The notes under the pieces are model-generated. The model did not search any database. It had not been told where the DNA came from and was given only the letters and a program-made list of their open reading frames with translations. A DNA stretch of 64,000 nucleotides from an uncultured Erysipelotrichaceae bacterium (GTDB lineage Bacteria; Bacillota_I; Bacilli_A; Erysipelotrichales; Erysipelotrichaceae): NCBI GenBank assembly GCA_902793635.1, contig CADBEA010000004.1, forward strand, positions 1 to 64,000, written 5' to 3'. This document shows positions 52,479 through 61,734 of this stretch, in pieces. Position 1 is the first letter of the stretch. The number at the start of each line of letters is the position of its first letter. Position numbers and translations under genes: made by a program.

Positions 52479-55400
52479 TTATTCAGAGCGCAGAGCTTCC
52501 ACCGGGTCTTTGTTGGCGGCACTGCGGGCCGGGATCAGGCCGCCAATCAGCGTCAGGACGACACTGATGATGACCAGGATGACACCTGCTTCAAACGGCA
52601 GGAACGCATTGATGTTCGGGTTGCCGGATACGTGGTGGATCACCGCGTTGATCGGCACCAGAAGCAGTAATGTGATGCCGACACCGAGCAGACCTGCCAG
52701 CAGACCGATGATAAAGGTTTCGGCATTGAAGACTTCCGAGATATTGCGCTTGGAGGCGCCGATTGCCCGCAGAATACCGATTTCCTTGATTCTTTCCAGA
52801 ACGGAAATATAGGTGATGATGCCGATCATGATCGAGGATACGATCAGGGAAACAGCCACAAACGCGATCAGTACATAGGAAATCGTATCAATGATCGTCG
52901 TGACGGAAGACATCAGGGTGCCGACAATGTCCGTATAGGATACGATTTTGTCTTCCTCACCGCTGTCTTCCATATCCTGATTGTACTCATCCAGAATGCG
53001 CAGCACTTCCGCCTTGGCGTCAAAGTCACGCGGGTAGATGGAAACGGTATACGGCTCGCTGAGATCGGCATAGCCGAGCTTGCGCAGGTTGCCGTCATAG
53101 GTCGCCCGCTCCGTTGACATCATGGACATCATCAGATCACGCATCGATTCTTCGTTCATGCCGAAGGAAACAGCGTTTTCAAAAACGTCGGTATTGACTG
53201 TGAAAGCTGAGGCGAGGCCGTCAGAGAACTGGGTCATTTTGCTGGTGAGCGCGGAGGCGAGACCATTCGACATCTGTTCCATCATGCGCTGTACACCATT
53301 GGCGATCGAACTCTCCAATGCCGAAGCATAGCCCGACATGGCAGCCGAGAGATTGGCGGCCAGTCTTGCCTGGATATCATTCAGGTTGGTAATGGAACCA
53401 AGGATCCCCTCTCTCACCATCGTCTGGGTCTCGCTCTTGTTCAGATATTCCGAGAACGTCTCAGCCAGCCGGGAAGGATCCGGTTTGTTGTTATCCCGGG
53501 CGTAATCGACATAGCCGTTATACAGAGCTTCGGAAAGATCCTGAATGTCTTCTTCCTGGATTTCTATGGGTCTCACAAGTCCGGGCAGTCCCTCTTCAAT
53601 CAGTGCGCGGGCTTCCTCGGTGGCCAGATACGCCGCGAAATCACGGAACGGATCCTCCGGGTCGGGAACAATGCCCTGATCAATCAGATACTGCGTATAA
53701 CCGCTGTTGAGAGCGGCGATCAGTTCGGTCACCTTATCGCGGTCGATCAGATCTTCTTCACCGATGATCTTCCGCAGCTGTTCTTCGAGCACCGCCGTGC
53801 CTTCCGGGGTACGCAGATAATCGGCAAACGAATCAGCCAGATGGCTGTAGTCACGGCTCGGATCGAGCGTCTTTGTATACTCGTTAAAACCGGTCATGAT
53901 CTTTTCAGCCGTCTCCTGCACCTTCGTAAAATCCATCTTGATTTCCACGCCCTGCAGCAGTGCGGCAATATCGATGTTTTTCATTTCCGGCAGGTCCATT
54001 GAGAAACCTGACATATCGACCGCCCCAGCCAGATTCAGGTCGGAGAAGTCAATGTTCAGCTTCGATGTATCGAAATTGAAAGCCGACTCAAAAGCATTCG
54101 CGTCGACGCTGAACATTTTGCTCATGTCAAAGCCGGAAGAAGCCGGATCGTCAAAGGATTTGCCGGTGAAGACATTGGTATCCTTATGATCCTTCTGCTG
54201 TTTCAGCACCTCGCTGCCGGAAGCTGTATTGACAACATGGGAGATCAGTTCCTGCGGATAGCAGATACCCTGATACAGCATCGCGGCAGTCGCCCCTTCC
54301 TTAGGCTTGACGACGCCGACGACCTTCAGATCCTCGCCCGCTTCCACAACGGAACGGATATAGTTTTCATCATTCTGCTTGTCGACCCAGACATCGTATT
54401 CACTGTCATAGGTGTAATACGATGAACTGCTGACCAGCTTGAAGGTAACATCGAGGAAATCCTCATAGTCGAGAACCATGCGCTCATGCGTCTTGGCGTC
54501 ATAGGTCTCTTCGGCGAACGAACGGATCACTTCGTCCAGTTCGGCGGGATCACGGAAGCCCATGGCATAGAGAACGAAGTCGCTGACACCGCCGGAAGAA
54601 GTCAGAACGACGATGCATTCGTCATACTTTTCCGGCCATTTGCCGGCCAGCACTTCATACTGGTTTTTATACAGATCCTCGTTGACCGGGATCGGATAGA
54701 AGATATTGGTGCTCATGGCAGTGGCCATCAGGGAATTGGATGAACCTCCCGAGCCGATGCCGATCGAGGCAAAGGAATCATCCGGATTAACACGGCGGAC
54801 CTTCCCCTTATAGATCTGCCAGACCTGCGGCTCGACGCTGTAGGCATATTCCACCGCCTTGGCATAATCGAGAATATGACTCTCCGGTGAATCAAGGAAC
54901 CGTTTCAGGGAACCAAGATCATTGTTGGTGAAGCCGGCGAACATCCGTGTCACCATCTGCAGCTCCCTTGCCTTGTCGGTGACTTCCTCCTGGGCGTCAT
55001 CCTCCGAGACACTGCTGTTGCGGGCAATCATCGAAGTAAAGTCGAGCGCCATGCCGGTGATCTGTACAGGATACTCCGACATTGTCTCCTCTTCGATACT
55101 TCGGATATAGGCATTGACACCGTTGGAAAGCGACAGGATCAGGGCAATGCCGATAATGCCGATCGAGCCGGCAAAAGCAACCAGAAAAGTCCTGCCCTTC
55201 TTGGTGCGCAGGTTGTTGAAGCTCAGTGACAGAGCGGTCAGAAGTGACATCGAGGCTTTGCCGAGATTGCGGCTGATCGTTTCCGCTTCTTCCACTTCAA
55301 AAGGATCGCTGTCCGATATGATGACACCGTCCTTGAGACGGACGATACGGGTGGCATACTGTTCGGCCAGTTCGGGGTTATGGGTGACCATCACGACCAG

Positions 55401-55973
55401 CCGGTCTTTGGCGACTTCCTTCAGCAGATCCATGACCTGAATGGATGTTTCGGAATCCAGGGCGCCGGTCGGTTCGTCAGCCAGCAGAATATCCGGATCG
55501 TTGACCAGGGCTCTTGCCAGAGCCACACGCTGCATCTGACCGCCTGACATCTGATTCGGCTTCTTGTGCAGCTGATCGCCGAGTCCGACTTTCTCCAGTG
55601 CCTCGGCAGCCCGCTTCGTGCGTTCGCCTTTCGATACGCCGGAAATGGTCAGGGCCAGTTCGACATTGGCCAGGATCGTCTGATGGGGAATCAGGTTATA
55701 GGACTGAAACACAAAACCGACCGAATGGTTTCGATACGAATCCCAGTCCCGGTCTGTATAGTCTTTCGTTGATATATCATTGATGATCAGATCACCGCTG
55801 TCATAGCGGTCGAGACCACCGATAATATTGAGCATCGTGGTTTTGCCAGAGCCGGAAGGTCCCAGCACGGCCACGAATTCGTTTTCTCTCAGATTCAGGG
55901 ATACATGGTTCAGGGCGGTCTGCTTCAGATCACCGGTGATATATGTCTTGCAGATGTCTTTCAGTTTCAGCAT
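52479..55973 (-). CDS. MacB/FtsX-type ABC transporter, ATPase and permease fused, with very large ectodomain
   Basis: 1,164 residues. ATPase domain 1-230: Walker A GPSGSGKTTM near 40, signature MSGGQMQRVALARAL near 142, Walker B ILLADEPTGALDS near 160. One transmembrane segment (about 262-285), an extracellular region of some 740 residues, and three C-terminal segments (about 1030-1150) with the FtsX motif ISVLERIKEIGILRAIGAS. Three ~62-residue repeats lie at about 692-878 (GFNEY, GYTQY, GYVDY followed by F-x-x-YL). MacB-type systems move no substrate through the pore but work on extracellular proteins, peptides or wall enzymes. Monocistronic, between frr and uppS. Confidence 0.9.
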   Translation of the reverse strand: MLKLKDICKTYITGDLKQTALNHVSLNLRENEFVAVLGPSGSGKTTMLNIIGGLDRYDSGDLIINDISTKDYTDRDWDSYRNHSVGFVFQSYNLIPHQTILANVELALTISGVSKGERTKRAAEALEKVGLGDQLHKKPNQMSGGQMQRVALARALVNDPDILLADEPTGALDSETSIQVMDLLKEVAKDRLVVMVTHNPELAEQYATRIVRLKDGVIISDSDPFEVEEAETISRNLGKASMSLLTALSLSFNNLRTKKGRTFLVAFAGSIGIIGIALILSLSNGVNAYIRSIEEETMSEYPVQITGMALDFTSMIARNSSVSEDDAQEEVTDKARELQMVTRMFAGFTNNDLGSLKRFLDSPESHILDYAKAVEYAYSVEPQVWQIYKGKVRRVNPDDSFASIGIGSGGSSNSLMATAMSTNIFYPIPVNEDLYKNQYEVLAGKWPEKYDECIVVLTSSGGVSDFVLYAMGFRDPAELDEVIRSFAEETYDAKTHERMVLDYEDFLDVTFKLVSSSSYYTYDSEYDVWVDKQNDENYIRSVVEAGEDLKVVGVVKPKEGATAAMLYQGICYPQELISHVVNTASGSEVLKQQKDHKDTNVFTGKSFDDPASSGFDMSKMFSVDANAFESAFNFDTSKLNIDFSDLNLAGAVDMSGFSMDLPEMKNIDIAALLQGVEIKMDFTKVQETAEKIMTGFNEYTKTLDPSRDYSHLADSFADYLRTPEGTAVLEEQLRKIIGEEDLIDRDKVTELIAALNSGYTQYLIDQGIVPDPEDPFRDFAAYLATEEARALIEEGLPGLVRPIEIQEEDIQDLSEALYNGYVDYARDNNKPDPSRLAETFSEYLNKSETQTMVREGILGSITNLNDIQARLAANLSAAMSGYASALESSIANGVQRMMEQMSNGLASALTSKMTQFSDGLASAFTVNTDVFENAVSFGMNEESMRDLMMSMMSTERATYDGNLRKLGYADLSEPYTVSIYPRDFDAKAEVLRILDEYNQDMEDSGEEDKIVSYTDIVGTLMSSVTTIIDTISYVLIAFVAVSLIVSSIMIGIITYISVLERIKEIGILRAIGASKRNISEVFNAETFIIGLLAGLLGVGITLLLLVPINAVIHHVSGNPNINAFLPFEAGVILVIISVVLTLIGGLIPARSAANKDPVEALRSE

Positions 55974-56040
55974 ATTTTTAACAGTAACATTTTACCGTCA
56001 CGGACTGATGCCGTCCATTGTTTTCATTCTGCCTGCCGAC

Positions 56041-56073
56041 AAAAAGAAAGGAATGTCTTACGGCATTCCCTTT
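56041..56073 (-). terminator. Terminator after frr
   Basis: AAGGGAATG-N8-CATTCCTTT stem followed by CTTTTT on the minus strand. Confidence 0.75.
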
Positions 56074-56080
56074 CGATTCA

Positions 56081-56629
56081 TTATACTGTCAGAACTTCCT
56101 TGCTCTTGGCGTCAGCGATCTGATCGATCTTCTTGACGTATTTGTCAGTCAGCTTCTGAACTTCCTTTTCCGCATCCTTCTGGGTGTCTTCGTCCATTGT
56201 CTCGTCTTTCTTGACGGCTGTCATGGCATCACGGCGGATGTTGCGGATCTGAACCTTCGCTTCTTCAGCAAGCTTGGAAACCTTCTTGGTCATTTCCTTA
56301 CGGGTGTCACCGGTCAGCTTCGGAACCGTCAGACGGATCACGGAACCGTCGTTCTGCGGAGCGATGCCCAGGTCAGCCTGGTTGCATGCTTTTTCGATAT
56401 CACGCAGGGAAGACGGATCGTACGGCTTGATGACAAGCGTTCTTCCTTCGACAACGGAAATACCGGCGATCTGGTTCAGCGGTGTCGGAGATCCGTAATA
56501 GTCGACTTTGACTTTGTTCAGCATGTTGGCATTGGCCATGCCGGTACGTACTGAATTCAGTTCAGACTGTAAATGTTCAATAGCTTTGTCCATGCGTTTG
56601 CTGCTGGTGTCAATGATTTCGTAACTCAT
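56081..56629 (-). CDS. frr: Ribosome recycling factor
   Basis: 182 residues, standard length. Opening helix EHLQSELNSVRTGMANANML, then YYGSPTPLNQIAGISVVEGRTLVI and the C-terminal RRDAMTAVKKDE and KEVQKLTDKYVKKID helices. With EF-G splits post-termination ribosomes. Three bases separate it from pyrH; a terminator follows. Confidence 0.97.
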   Translation of the reverse strand: MSYEIIDTSSKRMDKAIEHLQSELNSVRTGMANANMLNKVKVDYYGSPTPLNQIAGISVVEGRTLVIKPYDPSSLRDIEKACNQADLGIAPQNDGSVIRLTVPKLTGDTRKEMTKKVSKLAEEAKVQIRNIRRDAMTAVKKDETMDEDTQKDAEKEVQKLTDKYVKKIDQIADAKSKEVLTV

Positions 56630-56632
56630 CTT

Positions 56633-57343
56633 TTATTCCTCCCTGGAGATCACTGTACCGATTTTTTCGCCTTTGATGGCTCTGAGAATATTGCCGCTTT
56701 CATTCATATTGAAAACGAGAAGTTCAACATTGTTGTCCATGCACATACTGGCTGCCGTGCTGTCAATGACCTGCAGGCCTTCGTTCAGCATGTCCATGAA
56801 GGAAAGATGTTCATATTTCTTCGCATTCGGGTCAACTTTCGGATCGGCGGAATAGACACCGTCAACACCGTTCTTGGCCATCAGGATAACTTCCGCTTTG
56901 ATTTCACTTGCCCTTAAAGCCGCCGTTGTATCAGTTGAGAAGTATGGACTTCCGGTACCGCCGCCGAAGATCACGACCCGGCCCTTCTCCAGATGTCTGT
57001 CAGCTCTTCTGACGATGAACGGCTCTGCCACTTTCGGCATGTCGATGGATGTCTGCACCCGGGTATCCACTCCGACTGCCTCCAGAGCCGCCTGAATGGC
57101 CAGAGCATTGATGATCGTCGCCAGCATGCCCATATAGTCACCCTGTACGCGGTCGATACCGATTTCCGATACCGTCTTGCCGCGGATGAAATTGCCGCCG
57201 CCGACAACGATGGCGATCTCGACACCCAGCGCCTGGGCTTCCTTGATCTCCATTGCCAGATTATGCAGTACTTCCGGATCAAAATTCTTTTCTTTTCCGG
57301 CCAGCGCTTCGCCGCTCAGTTTCAACAGAACGCGTTTATACAT
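56633..57343 (-). CDS. pyrH: UMP kinase
   Basis: Phosphorylates UMP to UDP; bacterial hexameric amino-acid-kinase fold. 236 residues. [14 protein letters not shown] at the N-terminus, [11 protein letters not shown] near 46, [14 protein letters not shown] near 70 and [17 protein letters not shown] near 130. A TATAAT box and GGAGG lie upstream, so pyrH-frr are read from their own promoter here rather than from tsf as in many genomes. Confidence 0.97.
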   Translation of the reverse strand: MYKRVLLKLSGEALAGKEKNFDPEVLHNLAMEIKEAQALGVEIAIVVGGGNFIRGKTVSEIGIDRVQGDYMGMLATIINALAIQAALEAVGVDTRVQTSIDMPKVAEPFIVRRADRHLEKGRVVIFGGGTGSPYFSTDTTAALRASEIKAEVILMAKNGVDGVYSADPKVDPNAKKYEHLSFMDMLNEGLQVIDSTAASMCMDNNVELLVFNMNESGNILRAIKGEKIGTVISREE

Positions 57344-57407
57344 GATCGTTTAGCCTCCAATTTTTCACTGTTACCATTATAGCAAACCATGACAGTGTTT
57401 TCATTTT

Positions 57408-58013
57408 TTATTTCCGCAGCCTGTCAGATCCGTTTTTTCCATACAGTTTTCCCAGCAGCACCGCCAGTGAATACATCTTTTCCCTGATTGGTACTTTCGC
57501 CATGTAGGATTCGTCCCACTGTGGTTCCAGAACGATGATTTCCCCTTTCAGGCCGGCGTTTTGCAATGCGTTTTCGATATCCTCGATGTTGTTCTCATAG
57601 CTTTCGCGGGGCAGCTGGATCTGCAGGATACGCAGCACATCAGCGACAAAGCTCATGCAGTTGTAGCCGTTGGGATTCTTATGACCGCGGCTGATCGGCA
57701 TCAGAATCATGTCAGCCACATCGAACGGACATTCACTGACCGATGCGGCAAATGCCGTGATCTTATCCTTTTCTTCCTCACTGATCGGCATCCGGTAGAT
57801 TTTGACTTCGACTTTCTCATAAGCGAAATAAGCCAGTTTTTCCTCGGTGAAGCCGGCATCGAAAGGATCATGAAACTTACGTCTGGAAAAGGAAAAATAG
57901 TTTTCCCCGTCAAAACTGACGGTCACATGGGTATACGGATACGGCATCAGCAATCTTCCCAGCCGGCCGATCGCTGAATTTGATTTTTCAAACAATATAA
58001 ACAGTTCAGGCAT
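57408..58013 (-). CDS. Permuted NlpC/P60-like (papain-fold) protein
   Basis: 201 residues from ATG 58013. A His in PYPYTHVTVSFDG near 28-32 precedes a Cys in NPNGYNCMSFVADVL near 125-130. This His-before-Cys order with FSFSRRKFHDPFDAGF between them is that of permuted papain-like (YiiX/LRAT-like) proteins that act on lipids or peptides. The call is by motif geometry only. It overlaps the radical SAM gene by eight bases and is the third gene of a coupled trio with an acyltransferase. No signal peptide. Confidence 0.65.
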   Translation of the reverse strand: MPELFILFEKSNSAIGRLGRLLMPYPYTHVTVSFDGENYFSFSRRKFHDPFDAGFTEEKLAYFAYEKVEVKIYRMPISEEEKDKITAFAASVSECPFDVADMILMPISRGHKNPNGYNCMSFVADVLRILQIQLPRESYENNIEDIENALQNAGLKGEIIVLEPQWDESYMAKVPIREKMYSLAVLLGKLYGKNGSDRLRK

Positions 58014-59325
58014 CGTCTTCACCCCGTCGCAGGATCGTTCTGATAAAGGAACGGATATAACTGCCGTAATCAAGGAAATCATAGATACCGTCCCGCTGTG
58101 CTTTCAGGAAAAGACGGATCAGAAGAACGTAATAATGGAAATACCACTGGCGCACGCTGAGATGGACAGGTCTTGCGACCAGGTGCAGATAGTCAAAATG
58201 CGTCAGGTCGTCGGTAATGTATTCAGCCTCACTGATGCCGATCTCCGGTGTATAGATGGAAACCGCGACATGTTTCAGATCATTCTGCCTGATATAGCGG
58301 TACAGTTTATGGAAATCCTTTCCGCGCCAGTCCAGACCTAGGATGAACATCGCCATCAGCCGCACATCATATTTTTTACATACGGCTATGCATCGTTCGT
58401 TATTGGCGACTGTATTGCGCTTGTCATAGGAAATCAGCCGCTCGTCACTGATGTCCTCCAGACCGCTCAGCACATAGACCAGACCGATATCCTTGAAATC
58501 ACGGATGATGTCTTCATGGGCGGCAATGAAGTCAGCCCGGCCGTAGCAGATATATTTCCGGTGAATGCCTCTTTCTTTAATCGTGTGGATGAATGTCCGG
58601 ACATAGTTCTCGTCAAAGAGAAAATCGTCATCGACCAGATAGACGTTCTCATTGTCATTTTCTTCGATTTCATCGACCAGATCATTCACGTCCCGGCGTG
58701 AATACACACCGCCGTTCATATGACTGCGCACGCAGAAACGGCAGCGGTAAGGACAGGAAAAGGCACTGCGTACCCACATTGCATGTTTCATATCCAGATA
58801 CTGATAGCGCTCCGGATGGGCATAGAAATAAGAGCGGTTGGGCCGCGGCATCTTTCTGATGTCGACCGGCTGCTTTGCCGTGCTGTGCCACTCTCCTGCT
58901 TCCTGCCAGGACAGATTGGCAGCTGTTCTTTCACCGGCGATGATGGCCGGCAGGTCGTAATAGTTAAAACCGCTGAGCACGATATCAATATAGTCTTTGT
59001 ACAGTCTTTCCGGACAGATCTGGGCATGGATACCGCCGGCGATCACCAGACCGCCGCACTGTTTCTTGAACAGTTCAGCATATTCCAGCAGGAACGGTTC
59101 CTGAAAACAGCGGCATTCCCCGTAGAACACATCGAATTCCTGTCCAGTGAGAAAAGCCGCAAACGTTTTGCGTTCCACCTGTCTGTCAAAGATCGTGACT
59201 TCATATCCTTCTGCTTCCAGGATCGCCATGATCCATTCCAGTTCCAGACATTCGTTTTCAATGACACCCTGAAAATCATATTTTGAGCGGGATTCTTCCG
59301 GACGCACCAGCAACACTCTGCTCAT
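58006..59325 (-). CDS. B12-binding-domain radical SAM protein
   Basis: 439 residues. An N-terminal Rossmann-like cobalamin-binding type domain (about 1-140; GYEVTIFDRQ, GGLVIAGGIHAQICPE) is followed by a radical SAM domain with SCPYRCRFC (CxxxCxxC, near 198). Then come YLVDDDFLFDE and the GLEDISDERL segment. The DxHxxG cobalamin motif is not evident, so the domain may not bind B12. Such proteins carry out methylations or C-C bond chemistry on lipids and other unreactive molecules. Coupled to the acyltransferase (ATGA overlap) and to the papain-like gene. Substrate unknown. Confidence 0.85.
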   Translation of the reverse strand: MSRVLLVRPEESRSKYDFQGVIENECLELEWIMAILEAEGYEVTIFDRQVERKTFAAFLTGQEFDVFYGECRCFQEPFLLEYAELFKKQCGGLVIAGGIHAQICPERLYKDYIDIVLSGFNYYDLPAIIAGERTAANLSWQEAGEWHSTAKQPVDIRKMPRPNRSYFYAHPERYQYLDMKHAMWVRSAFSCPYRCRFCVRSHMNGGVYSRRDVNDLVDEIEENDNENVYLVDDDFLFDENYVRTFIHTIKERGIHRKYICYGRADFIAAHEDIIRDFKDIGLVYVLSGLEDISDERLISYDKRNTVANNERCIAVCKKYDVRLMAMFILGLDWRGKDFHKLYRYIRQNDLKHVAVSIYTPEIGISEAEYITDDLTHFDYLHLVARPVHLSVRQWYFHYYVLLIRLFLKAQRDGIYDFLDYGSYIRSFIRTILRRGEDDA

Positions 59326-59909
59326 GGCTGATTCTCCTTCAGCAGTTCTTCCACTGCCTGATAGAGCTTCTGATTCGCGGCTTTCACATCATCTTCATCG
59401 ATGGCAAGCGGTGTTCCGAAAACAATCTTCAGGTTCTTTGAAAGGAAGCGGTAATCACCGACGATGCAGTACGGCAGGATCAGGGTATCTGTTTCCCTGG
59501 CCAGCCGGACAGCACCGGTCTTGAACGGCAGCAGAATCTGATCCGTGTAGTTGCGGGCCGCTTCCGGTGAAATGTTGACTGCTTCCTCATTCTGCAGAAC
59601 TTTGCGGGCGCTGGCATAGGCAGCCGGATTGCCTGGCGCTTCCAGATATACCGGAATGGCCTTGATCATCCGGAAGAAAAAGCCGAACGGCCCTTCGAAC
59701 AATTCGCTTTTGGCCAGTGTATGAACAGTCCGCCGGGTGCTGCAGTCAACCAGGATGGGATCGAGGGCGTGTTTATGATTGCCGGCCAGGATCACCCTGC
59801 CTTTTTCCGGGATCCTCTCATTGTTGACAATGACAGGTTGAAAATACATCCGGAAGACGGGTGCGAACAGAAACCGGCAGATCTGATAGGCGGCATTTTC
59901 AAGCATCAT
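59322..59909 (-). CDS. Lysophospholipid acyltransferase (PlsC family), divergent motif III
   Basis: 195 residues. Motif I H-x4-D is present in GNHKHALDPILVD near 44-56, and the helix-turn region ELFEGPFGFFFRMIKAIPV is typical of PlsC. The usual FPEGTR block reads ISPEAARNYTD, with the Gly missing, and is followed by the normal LPFKTGAVRLA. Transfers acyl groups to lysophosphatidate in the family; here the substrate may differ. No Shine-Dalgarno: TAGAAT lies 4 bases before ATG 59909 and 7 before ATG 59906. First gene of the acyltransferase/radical SAM/papain-like trio. Confidence 0.85.
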   Translation of the reverse strand: MMLENAAYQICRFLFAPVFRMYFQPVIVNNERIPEKGRVILAGNHKHALDPILVDCSTRRTVHTLAKSELFEGPFGFFFRMIKAIPVYLEAPGNPAAYASARKVLQNEEAVNISPEAARNYTDQILLPFKTGAVRLARETDTLILPYCIVGDYRFLSKNLKIVFGTPLAIDEDDVKAANQKLYQAVEELLKENQP

Positions 59910-60016
59910 TATTATTCTACATGATATTACTGCTGATCAGCCACGTTATTCAGCAATGATATCTTTCTGGCTTTTTCATATGCTTTCGCCTATGATGGAT
60001 AGGCAGGAGGATGACT

Positions 60017-60898
60017 ATGGAACGTTTCGGCATCGTTGATATCGGCTCCAACACCATTGTGCTTCTCGTATATGAAATCAGGGACGGCAAGCCTGTCACC
60101 GTCAGACACATTTCCGAACCGGCGCATCTGATCGACCATGTCCGGGAAGGAATCATGGATCAGGAAGGAATCAGAAAAGCACAGACTGTCCTTCAGGAAT
60201 ACTCGCAGGTCATGGACGAAATGGAAGTCCGTTACCGCTTTGCGGATATCACTGAGCCCTGCCGCATTGAAAACCAGGACGAACTGGTAAACGCATTACA
60301 GGGATACGGCATTGAGATCCATCCGCTGAGCGGCTATGAAGAAGCTTATTATGACTGGTGCGGCATGCGCCTGTCCTGGCCTGATCAAGATAAGGGCATC
60401 GCTTTCGACGTCGGCGGCGGCTCCACGGAAATCATATATTTTAACAATGACATGTGTGTCGAAGCCCTCAGCTTTCCGCTTGGCTGCGTCAGACTGTTCC
60501 ATCAGCCTCTCGATACGGAAGAATGCCGCAAGGCACTGATCAAGGCGCAGACTGATTTTCCCGCCCTGCGCCGCACCTGTAAGGAAATTGTCGGCATCGG
60601 CGGTACGATGCGGGCAGCCGGACTGGTTCTGAAGGAACTCTACGGAACCGATCTGATTGTCAGCGTGGCACAGTTAAAGGAAATGTTCGCACGGGTGCGT
60701 GATGAAGATCCCTCAGCCGTTGCGGCGGTAAAGAACAATGTCAAGAAATCCCGTCAGCCGCTTTTCCTGCCGGGTGTCCATATGATCCTGGAAATCGCCG
60801 GCATCTATCAGGCGGAAACGATCCTCATCAGCAAGACGAATATCCGTGAAGGATTCCTCCTTCACTGCCTGCAGAAGACGCCGTACAATTTGTATTGA
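60017..60898 (+). CDS. Ppx/GppA family phosphatase, catalytic core only
   Basis: 293 residues from ATG 60017, six bases after AGGAGG (ATG 60011 abuts the site). N-terminal FGIVDIGSNTIVLLVYE and the second phosphate motif IAFDVGGGSTEII near 130 are those of exopolyphosphatase/guanosine pentaphosphatase. Only the two-lobed ASKHA core is present; the C-terminal HD-like domain of E. coli Ppx is missing, as in many short bacterial members. Degrades polyphosphate or pppGpp in relatives. Divergent from the acyltransferase trio. Confidence 0.9.
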   Translation: MERFGIVDIGSNTIVLLVYEIRDGKPVTVRHISEPAHLIDHVREGIMDQEGIRKAQTVLQEYSQVMDEMEVRYRFADITEPCRIENQDELVNALQGYGIEIHPLSGYEEAYYDWCGMRLSWPDQDKGIAFDVGGGSTEIIYFNNDMCVEALSFPLGCVRLFHQPLDTEECRKALIKAQTDFPALRRTCKEIVGIGGTMRAAGLVLKELYGTDLIVSVAQLKEMFARVRDEDPSAVAAVKNNVKKSRQPLFLPGVHMILEIAGIYQAETILISKTNIREGFLLHCLQKTPYNLY

Positions 60899-60922
60899 CT
60901 GGCGGTCAGTCATGTGTATAAT
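60895..60922 (+). promoter_or_regulatory. Promoter of the GlsB-type gene with inverted repeat
   Basis: TTGACT (60895-60900), 16-base spacer, TATAAT (60917-60922). The inverted repeat TGACTG-N5-CAGTCA (60896-60912) covers the -35 box and half of the spacer, a possible operator. The -35 box overlaps the end of the ppx gene. Confidence 0.7.
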
Positions 60923-60951
60923 AAGTATGGAATCCAAAGGAGGATATGAAA

Positions 60952-61203
60952 ATGATTAATCTTATTGTTTCTCTCGTCATTGGTGCCTTAAGCGGCTGGG
61001 TCGTTACCATTCTGATGAAGCTGGACAGTTCAAATATTATCTACAACTGCATTCTCGGTATCGTCGGCGGACTGGTCGGCGGCATTGCCGCAAGCCTGCT
61101 TGGCTTCAGCGCTCACGGCCCGATCGCATCTGCCATTCTGGCAGTTCTCGGCGGCTGCCTGTTTGTCTGGGGCTACCGCAAATTCACAGGCAAAGATCTT
61201 TAA
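60952..61203 (+). CDS. GlsB/YeaQ/YmgE family membrane protein
   Basis: 83 residues from ATG 60952, eight bases after AAAGGAGG. Three hydrophobic segments and the Gly-rich GIVGGLVGGIAASLLG stretch are typical of this transglycosylase-associated/stress-response family. Members are small envelope proteins whose biochemistry is unknown; Gram-positive GlsB is tied to general stress. A very strong terminator follows, so it is a single-gene unit with its own promoter. Confidence 0.85.
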   Translation: MINLIVSLVIGALSGWVVTILMKLDSSNIIYNCILGIVGGLVGGIAASLLGFSAHGPIASAILAVLGGCLFVWGYRKFTGKDL

Positions 61204-61215
61204 TCAAAAACGACA

Positions 61216-61250
61216 GATATGCCGGTCATCTGACCGGCATATCCTTTTTT
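61216..61250 (+). terminator. Strong terminator after the GlsB-type gene
   Basis: Perfect 13-bp stem GATATGCCGGTCA / TGACCGGCATATC with a 2-base loop followed by CTTTTTTT. Confidence 0.95.
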
Positions 61251-61275
61251 TATTCTGAATGATATGGAATATCTT

Positions 61276-61680
61276 CTATTCAGCCAGCAGATATTTCTCT
61301 CTGCCGCCTTTTTCAGCTTCCGCAAAAACCGCACAGAAACTATCGCCGATGATGATCACGGCATCGGGACTGAACGCGGCAATACTGACTGCCTCGTTGA
61401 AAGGCATTCTTTTTCCGTCAATGGCGGGATCTTCTGACAGAATGGCGCAGACTTCCGGATGAGCCATGACAAATTCCCGGAAAGTATTCCGGTTTTCCAG
61501 ATTGTCATCCTTCATCCTGATCCTGGCTGGATTCAGCAGTTCCCCGCTTTGATGAGCGAACCGGCTGAGACCTCTTGATCTCTTTTTTTCTGATGTCAGT
61601 TCATGCCGGAGCCTTTCCCGGTGAGCCTTCTTAATATAAATACTGACAAAGTATTCTTCTGTCTGATATTCGGAATTCAT
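61276..61680 (-). CDS. Small protein of unknown function
   Basis: 134 residues from ATG 61680 (Met-Asn-Ser). The N-terminal half is basic and Arg/Lys/Glu-rich (IYIKKAHRERLRHELTSEKK). The C-terminal half has a hydrophobic strand pattern ending VIIIGDSFCAVFAEAEKG. A TATAAT box stands about 18 bases upstream of a weak GAGAGAT site, supporting a real gene. It converges on the GlsB-type gene. No family recognised; it could be a regulator or a remnant. Confidence 0.5.
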   Translation of the reverse strand: MNSEYQTEEYFVSIYIKKAHRERLRHELTSEKKRSRGLSRFAHQSGELLNPARIRMKDDNLENRNTFREFVMAHPEVCAILSEDPAIDGKRMPFNEAVSIAAFSPDAVIIIGDSFCAVFAEAEKGGREKYLLAE

Positions 61681-61734
61681 AAACAAATCATCTCTCTGTC
61701 AGTATTATATCCGCATTGCGGCACGAAAGGCGTT

